Below the pieces are notes generated by a model. It saw nothing but the letters and a program-made list of their open reading frames with translations. It was not told the origin of the DNA and ran no database searches. Both the position numbers and the translations under genes were made by a program. A stretch of DNA of 8,445 nucleotides from an uncultured Lachnospiraceae bacterium. Lineage in GTDB: Bacteria > Bacillota > Clostridia > Lachnospirales > Lachnospiraceae. The first letter of the stretch is position 1. Each line of letters opens with the position of its first letter. Below are positions 6,282 to 8,445 of the stretch, piece by piece. Location of the stretch: NCBI GenBank assembly GCA_910585935.1, contig CAJUHN010000177.1, forward strand, positions 1-8,445, read 5' to 3'.

Positions 6282-6310
6282 CTTATACCATGTTTCGTCA
6301 CATTTGATAA
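6282..6310 (-). promoter_or_regulatory. Predicted promoter of the HTH-TnpB gene
   Basis: On the minus strand a -35-like TTATCA (6310-6305) and a -10-like TATAAG (6287-6282) are 17 bases apart, which is the ideal sigma-A spacing. The start codon is at 6259, and AAGGAAG at 6273-6267 serves as the ribosome binding site. Prediction by inspection only. Confidence 0.5.
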
Positions 6311-6513
6311 TATTTTTATTACTTATTTTGTAACTCCTTCCTTTCGGAGAATTTTTCTTCTTGGCAATGTCATACAAAGGACATGTGTTTCCCTGTTATC
6401 CATGCAGGACGCAGGACATTTGCATGGTTTCTTGGTCGGCACTCACAGAGCTTCCAACTGAAAATTACATTGGAAGGTGTATCTTTACCTTATGGTACAA
6501 CGTAGTTCCTATC

Positions 6514-6568
6514 TGCAACCTACTTTTCAGCAGTAACAGTCACTAAGCCTTGCAACCTACTGTTAAGC
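6514..6568 (+). repeat. Pair of 18-base direct repeats
   Basis: TGCAACCTACTTTTCAGC (6514-6531) recurs as TGCAACCTACTGTTAAGC (6551-6568), 16 of 18 bases identical, 37 bases apart. Such spaced direct repeats may be recombinase binding sites at an IS607-type end or arms of an RNA structure. The sequence alone does not decide. Confidence 0.6.
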
Positions 6569-6605
6569 CATAGACAAAAGACTATCGTATCCACTTTTGT
6601 CTATG
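6569..6605. repeat. Perfect 12-bp inverted repeat (hairpin)
   Basis: CATAGACAAAAG (6569-6580) and CTTTTGTCTATG (6594-6605) are exact reverse complements with a 13-base loop. No uninterrupted T-tract follows on either strand, so it is not a clear terminator. It could be an operator, an element-end structure, or a stem of the leader RNA. Confidence 0.65.
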
Positions 6606-6692
6606 TTTATATCTATATTTATCTATTTTTTATTACTTAACAATTAGTCCTATTCTACGCCAAACTTTAGAATATTTCACCATATTTTGAAC

Positions 6693-6721
6693 ATTATAGC
6701 ACAACTTTTTCCATTTATAAA
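6693..6721 (-). promoter_or_regulatory. Predicted extended -10 promoter reading leftward
   Basis: The minus strand has a perfect TATAAT (6698-6693) preceded by TGC, making an extended -10, with TTTATA (6721-6716) 17 bases upstream. Transcription would start near 6686 and run through the hairpin-rich region toward tnpB. No coding sequence begins between here and 6259, which is why a non-coding or leader RNA is suspected. Confidence 0.5.
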
Positions 6722-6805
6722 GAGTCAAATCTATTTTAATGGAATAAACTTGTAAAATTACAGAAGTATTTTTTTGAGGGGTGGCAAAAGGGGGACGCTA
6801 CGGAA

Positions 6806-6843
6806 CAATGTCATTTAGTTAAGGCATTGGCGAGGTCGCTCCT
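6806..6843 (+). repeat. Left terminal inverted repeat of the IS4-family element
   Basis: The 38 bases starting CAATGTCATT and ending TCGCTCCT are the exact reverse complement of 8408-8445. Thirty-eight perfect bases is long for an IS4-family element. The repeat may extend outward to the GGGG at 6791. Confidence 0.9.
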
Positions 6844-6847
6844 CTTT

Positions 6848-6887
6848 AGGCAGAGATATCGGAGTTCCTATCTCTGCCTACTTTTTT
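6848..6887 (+). terminator. Inward-reading terminator at the left end of the IS
   Basis: A perfect 11-bp stem (AGGCAGAGATA 6848-6858 with TATCTCTGCCT 6869-6879) is followed on the plus strand by a T6 tract at 6882-6887. It would stop transcripts entering from the left flank, preventing antisense reading through the transposase gene. Confidence 0.75.
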
Positions 6888-6973
6888 ACTTTTGAAGATT
6901 GTATAACGACTTTTATGTAACACAAAAAGACAGATTGCCATCTGCCTGAAAAAGCGATATACTTTTTTTGTGG

Positions 6974-8278
6974 TTAAGCTACCCGGTACAGAAAACTCAC
7001 CACTGACTTGGGTCTGACTTTGCGAGGGTCTGACCGCCCAGGTCTGACGGGTAAAAGGTTTTTCTGTATCAGCTTCTCAACATCAGGTGGAGAAATATCA
7101 TTCCGCAGGAAATACCTGCATATGTGAATGGCTATTGTGTAATTTATCTGATATACGTGCTTTGTATCTTTTTGCTGGATCACCACATTCCTTGTAATGA
7201 TCTCACAATAATTATAGAGAATCAGGCGCGCATAGATTTCCTGCATGATATACTCCACCTTTTTTGAATGGAAGCAGGTTAATCCAATGGCGTATTTTAA
7301 TTCCCTGAAAGATGTTTCTATGCCCCACCTCATTGCATAAAGTTTTTTGATTTCCTCCATCGGAAACTCTCCTTGTGGTAAATTTGTAATAATACACTCA
7401 TAAGAACTCTCTGTAATGGCAAATCGTACAACCCGGAAATTTATAGGATAAAAAGGTTTTTCATGTAAATCTACGTAATCAAAAGGACTCTTCTTATCAA
7501 GTATCTTATAAAGTTCTGGATGCGCCTTTACTTCGTTTGTCTGTTTTCTGGTTAACAGCAGATGCATGTCGTGATCAAACGCTTCTTTTTTGGGGAGACG
7601 GAAACTTCCTGTCATGCTGCCACCGCCTCCGTCTTTTACCCGGATCATATAATACATTCCTTTTTCTTGTACATGTGCAAAAATGTTATATGTTTCATAT
7701 CCCCTATCAGCAATGAAAATCGTTTTCTTATCACCCCTATACCGGTCAACCATCTGTGTCATAGCCGAAGATTCATTTTCCTTACGTGACGGTTGAATGA
7801 CAGCATCCACATATCTTTTACTGCACAAGTCAAAAAGAGCGTTCAGGTGAAGTTGGTTATATCCCCTATCTGTTGGACTCGACTGAAAATAGGTATCTTT
7901 GTCTTCTGGATTGCGGGCGATGTTTAAATCCGAGCCATCACAGGCTAATAATTGATAGCCATTGTATTTTTTCTCAAGAGAAAAACCAGCATTGAATTCA
8001 TGGAATAGAAATTCCCAGGTTTCCAAAAGAAGTTTGCTTCTTTGCTGAGCAAAAGCAGAAGCTGTGGGAGTGTCCGAAGAAAACTTGAAGAAATCCAATA
8101 ACTCCTTCTTAATAGAAGCACTTTCCATAGACAGAATCATTTGAATTGTAGATGCAAAATCAAGTTTTCTGGTACGTGAAAAATCCGTTGAAGGATTTTT
8201 GGAAAACAGCCATGGAACGGCAGCCATTTCTCCAATCAAAGACAATAATTGATTTTTCACCTGTTCTGCAAATATCAT
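6974..8278 (-). CDS. IS4-family DDE transposase
   Basis: A 434-residue cut-and-paste transposase with an RNase H-like catalytic core. The acidic triad is visible as D114 in LLACDGSDLN, D191 in TIFIADRGYETYN and E321 in the IS4-type signature Y314-x2-R317-x3-E321-x6-K328 (YAMRWGIETSFRELK). The segment between the second Asp and the Glu is long, the usual place for the beta-strand insertion in this family. I place the start at the ATG ending at 8278 because GGAGGTGA sits 5 bases upstream; a TTG 15 bases earlier is in frame but overlaps that site. The protein is complete with a basic C-terminus (PGRSDPRKVRPKS). It lies alone between perfect terminal repeats, shielded by terminators on both sides, so expression probably depends on its own weak promoter. 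Confidence 0.93.
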   Translation of the reverse strand: MIFAEQVKNQLLSLIGEMAAVPWLFSKNPSTDFSRTRKLDFASTIQMILSMESASIKKELLDFFKFSSDTPTASAFAQQRSKLLLETWEFLFHEFNAGFSLEKKYNGYQLLACDGSDLNIARNPEDKDTYFQSSPTDRGYNQLHLNALFDLCSKRYVDAVIQPSRKENESSAMTQMVDRYRGDKKTIFIADRGYETYNIFAHVQEKGMYYMIRVKDGGGGSMTGSFRLPKKEAFDHDMHLLLTRKQTNEVKAHPELYKILDKKSPFDYVDLHEKPFYPINFRVVRFAITESSYECIITNLPQGEFPMEEIKKLYAMRWGIETSFRELKYAIGLTCFHSKKVEYIMQEIYARLILYNYCEIITRNVVIQQKDTKHVYQINYTIAIHICRYFLRNDISPPDVEKLIQKNLLPVRPGRSDPRKVRPKSVVSFLYRVA

Positions 8279-8296
8279 AGACGTCACCTCCAAAAT

Positions 8297-8324
8297 ATAT
8301 TACATTCAAGGGGCTTCGTCGCAA
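8297..8324 (-). promoter_or_regulatory. Predicted promoter of the IS4-family transposase
   Basis: On the minus strand TTGCGA (8324-8319) and TAATAT (8302-8297) are 16 bases apart, just upstream of the ribosome binding site. A perfect TTGACA at 8343-8338 is also present but has no -10 at usual spacing. The match is moderate, as expected for a gene kept at low expression. Confidence 0.4.
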
Positions 8325-8364
8325 ATTTTCAGATATTTGTCAAGTGTTTTTTGAAAAAAGTTAC

Positions 8365-8404
8365 AAAAAAAGAGCAGGGTACATATTTCTATATACCTTG
8401 CTCT
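8365..8404 (-). terminator. Inward-reading terminator at the right end of the IS
   Basis: On the minus strand an 11-bp stem (8404-8394 with 8381-8371, one G-U pair) is followed by seven T residues (8371-8365). It lies between the right inverted repeat and the transposase promoter, and would block read-through from flanking genes into the transposase. Confidence 0.8.
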
Positions 8405-8407
8405 GAA

Positions 8408-8445
8408 AGGAGCGACCTCGCCAATGCCTTAACTAAATGACATTG
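8408..8445 (-). repeat. Right terminal inverted repeat of the IS4-family element
   Basis: The exact reverse complement of 6806-6843. It reaches the last base of the window, so its outer boundary is not seen. Confidence 0.9.

Larger units (their letters stand above)
4845..6310 (-). mobile_element. Decayed IS607-type element (tnpA remnant plus frameshifted tnpB)
   Basis: The element contains the N-terminal DNA-binding helix of an IS607 serine recombinase, a tnpB split by a frameshift, and a putative omega-RNA region. Without the recombinase catalytic domain it cannot move by itself. IS607 elements lack terminal inverted repeats and make no target duplication, so the ends cannot be fixed from the sequence. 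The coordinates given are approximate, and the left end (right side of the window) may extend to about 6605. It separates tsaC from whatever gene lay upstream. Confidence 0.6.
6311..6805 (-). other. Gene-free, hairpin-rich region upstream of the tnpB element; possible structured RNA
   Basis: About 500 bases without a convincing gene. The part at 6367-6605 is less AT-rich than its surroundings. It contains stems ATGTC 6367-6371/GACAT 6380-6384, CCATGCA 6400-6406/TGCATGG 6421-6427, CTTCCAA 6451-6457/TTGGAAG 6470-6476, and a perfect 12-bp stem 6569-6580/6594-6605. A 7-base tandem repeat GCAGGAC lies at 6404-6417. On the minus strand it contains TGTACCATAAGG, resembling TGTACCATAGG in the putative omega-RNA. 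From 6606 to 6790 the DNA is simply AT-rich and holds one promoter candidate. Family not recognised. Confidence 0.35.
6790..8445 (-). mobile_element. IS4-family insertion sequence, nearly complete (right tip cut by window end)
   Basis: One transposase gene lies between terminal inverted repeats that match perfectly for 38 bases (6806-6843 against 8408-8445). Outside the left repeat, the sequence GGGGACGCTACGGAA (6791-6805) looks like the true tip, because a similar GGGGACGC tip occurs at the window start. If so, the right end runs about 15 bases past the window. Target-site duplication cannot be checked for that reason. Just inside each inverted repeat is an inward-reading terminator hairpin. 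The element appears intact and may be active. Confidence 0.8.

Noticed and set aside
1..6805. Inverted GGGGACGC-type sequences at 43-63 and 6781-6804, suggesting a composite transposon carrying the genes between them
   Set aside because: The enclosed genes are core metabolic genes in a conserved order, and each short match is better explained as the tip of a separate IS element.
6311..6805. Known riboswitch, T-box, 6S RNA, RNase P RNA or tmRNA in the hairpin-rich region
   Set aside because: I compared the region by eye with hallmark motifs of these classes (for example the T-box UGGNACCGCG and the tmRNA 5' end) and found no convincing match on either strand.
7562..7789. Plus-strand reading frame inside the IS transposase
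   Set aside because: It is a shadow of the transposase gene, with no start signals or family features.
1..8445. CRISPR arrays, tRNA or rRNA genes
   Set aside because: No regularly spaced repeat array, no cloverleaf with the TTCGA-type arm, and no rRNA signature were seen.

Overview
This window is AT-rich DNA from a low-GC Firmicute, most likely a gut-type clostridium (Lachnospiraceae-like). That placement is inferred from codon use, the gene order tsaC - phosphatase-like - rpiB - upp (compare ywlC-ywlE-ywlF-upp in Bacillus), and the clostridial style of the transposases. Every convincing gene lies on the minus strand, so transcription runs from right to left.

Core region (156-4802), in transcription order: a Sua5-type threonylcarbamoyl-AMP synthase (tRNA t6A modification); a low-molecular-weight phosphatase homologue that has lost its catalytic Cys and general-acid Asp; ribose-5-phosphate isomerase B overlapping it by 4 bases; and uracil phosphoribosyltransferase 22 bases further on. 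After a 115-base gap comes a second tight group: a ComEB-like dCMP deaminase, a DUF402 protein overlapping it, and a FatA-type acyl-ACP thioesterase starting 2 bases after that. Several products handle pentose phosphate or pyrimidine nucleotides (RpiB, Upp, dCMP deaminase, and possibly the DUF402 protein). The thioesterase releases fatty acids. The shared theme may be only housekeeping co-transcription.

Mobile region (about 4840-8445): directly upstream of tsaC sits a decayed IS607-type element. Its TnpB (RNA-guided RuvC nuclease) is split by a one-base frameshift in an A5 run. It is also joined in frame to the MerR-like DNA-binding helix of the IS607 serine recombinase, whose catalytic domain is gone. 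The interval between the tnpB stop and tsaC looks like an omega-RNA/right-end region. Upstream of tnpB is a 546-base gene-free stretch. It contains an extended -10 promoter, an 18-base direct repeat and several hairpins, and it may encode a structured RNA that I cannot identify. To its right is an apparently intact IS4-family element (about 6790-8445) with at least 38 bp of perfect terminal inverted repeat, an inward-reading terminator just inside each end, and a complete YREK transposase. The first ~60 bases of the window resemble the tip of a related IS whose body lies outside.

I see no clear undescribed multi-gene system. The best leads are the phosphatase homologue with a dead active site inside a conserved operon, the HTH-TnpB fusion with its guide-RNA region abutting tsaC, and the unexplained structured leader at 6367-6605.
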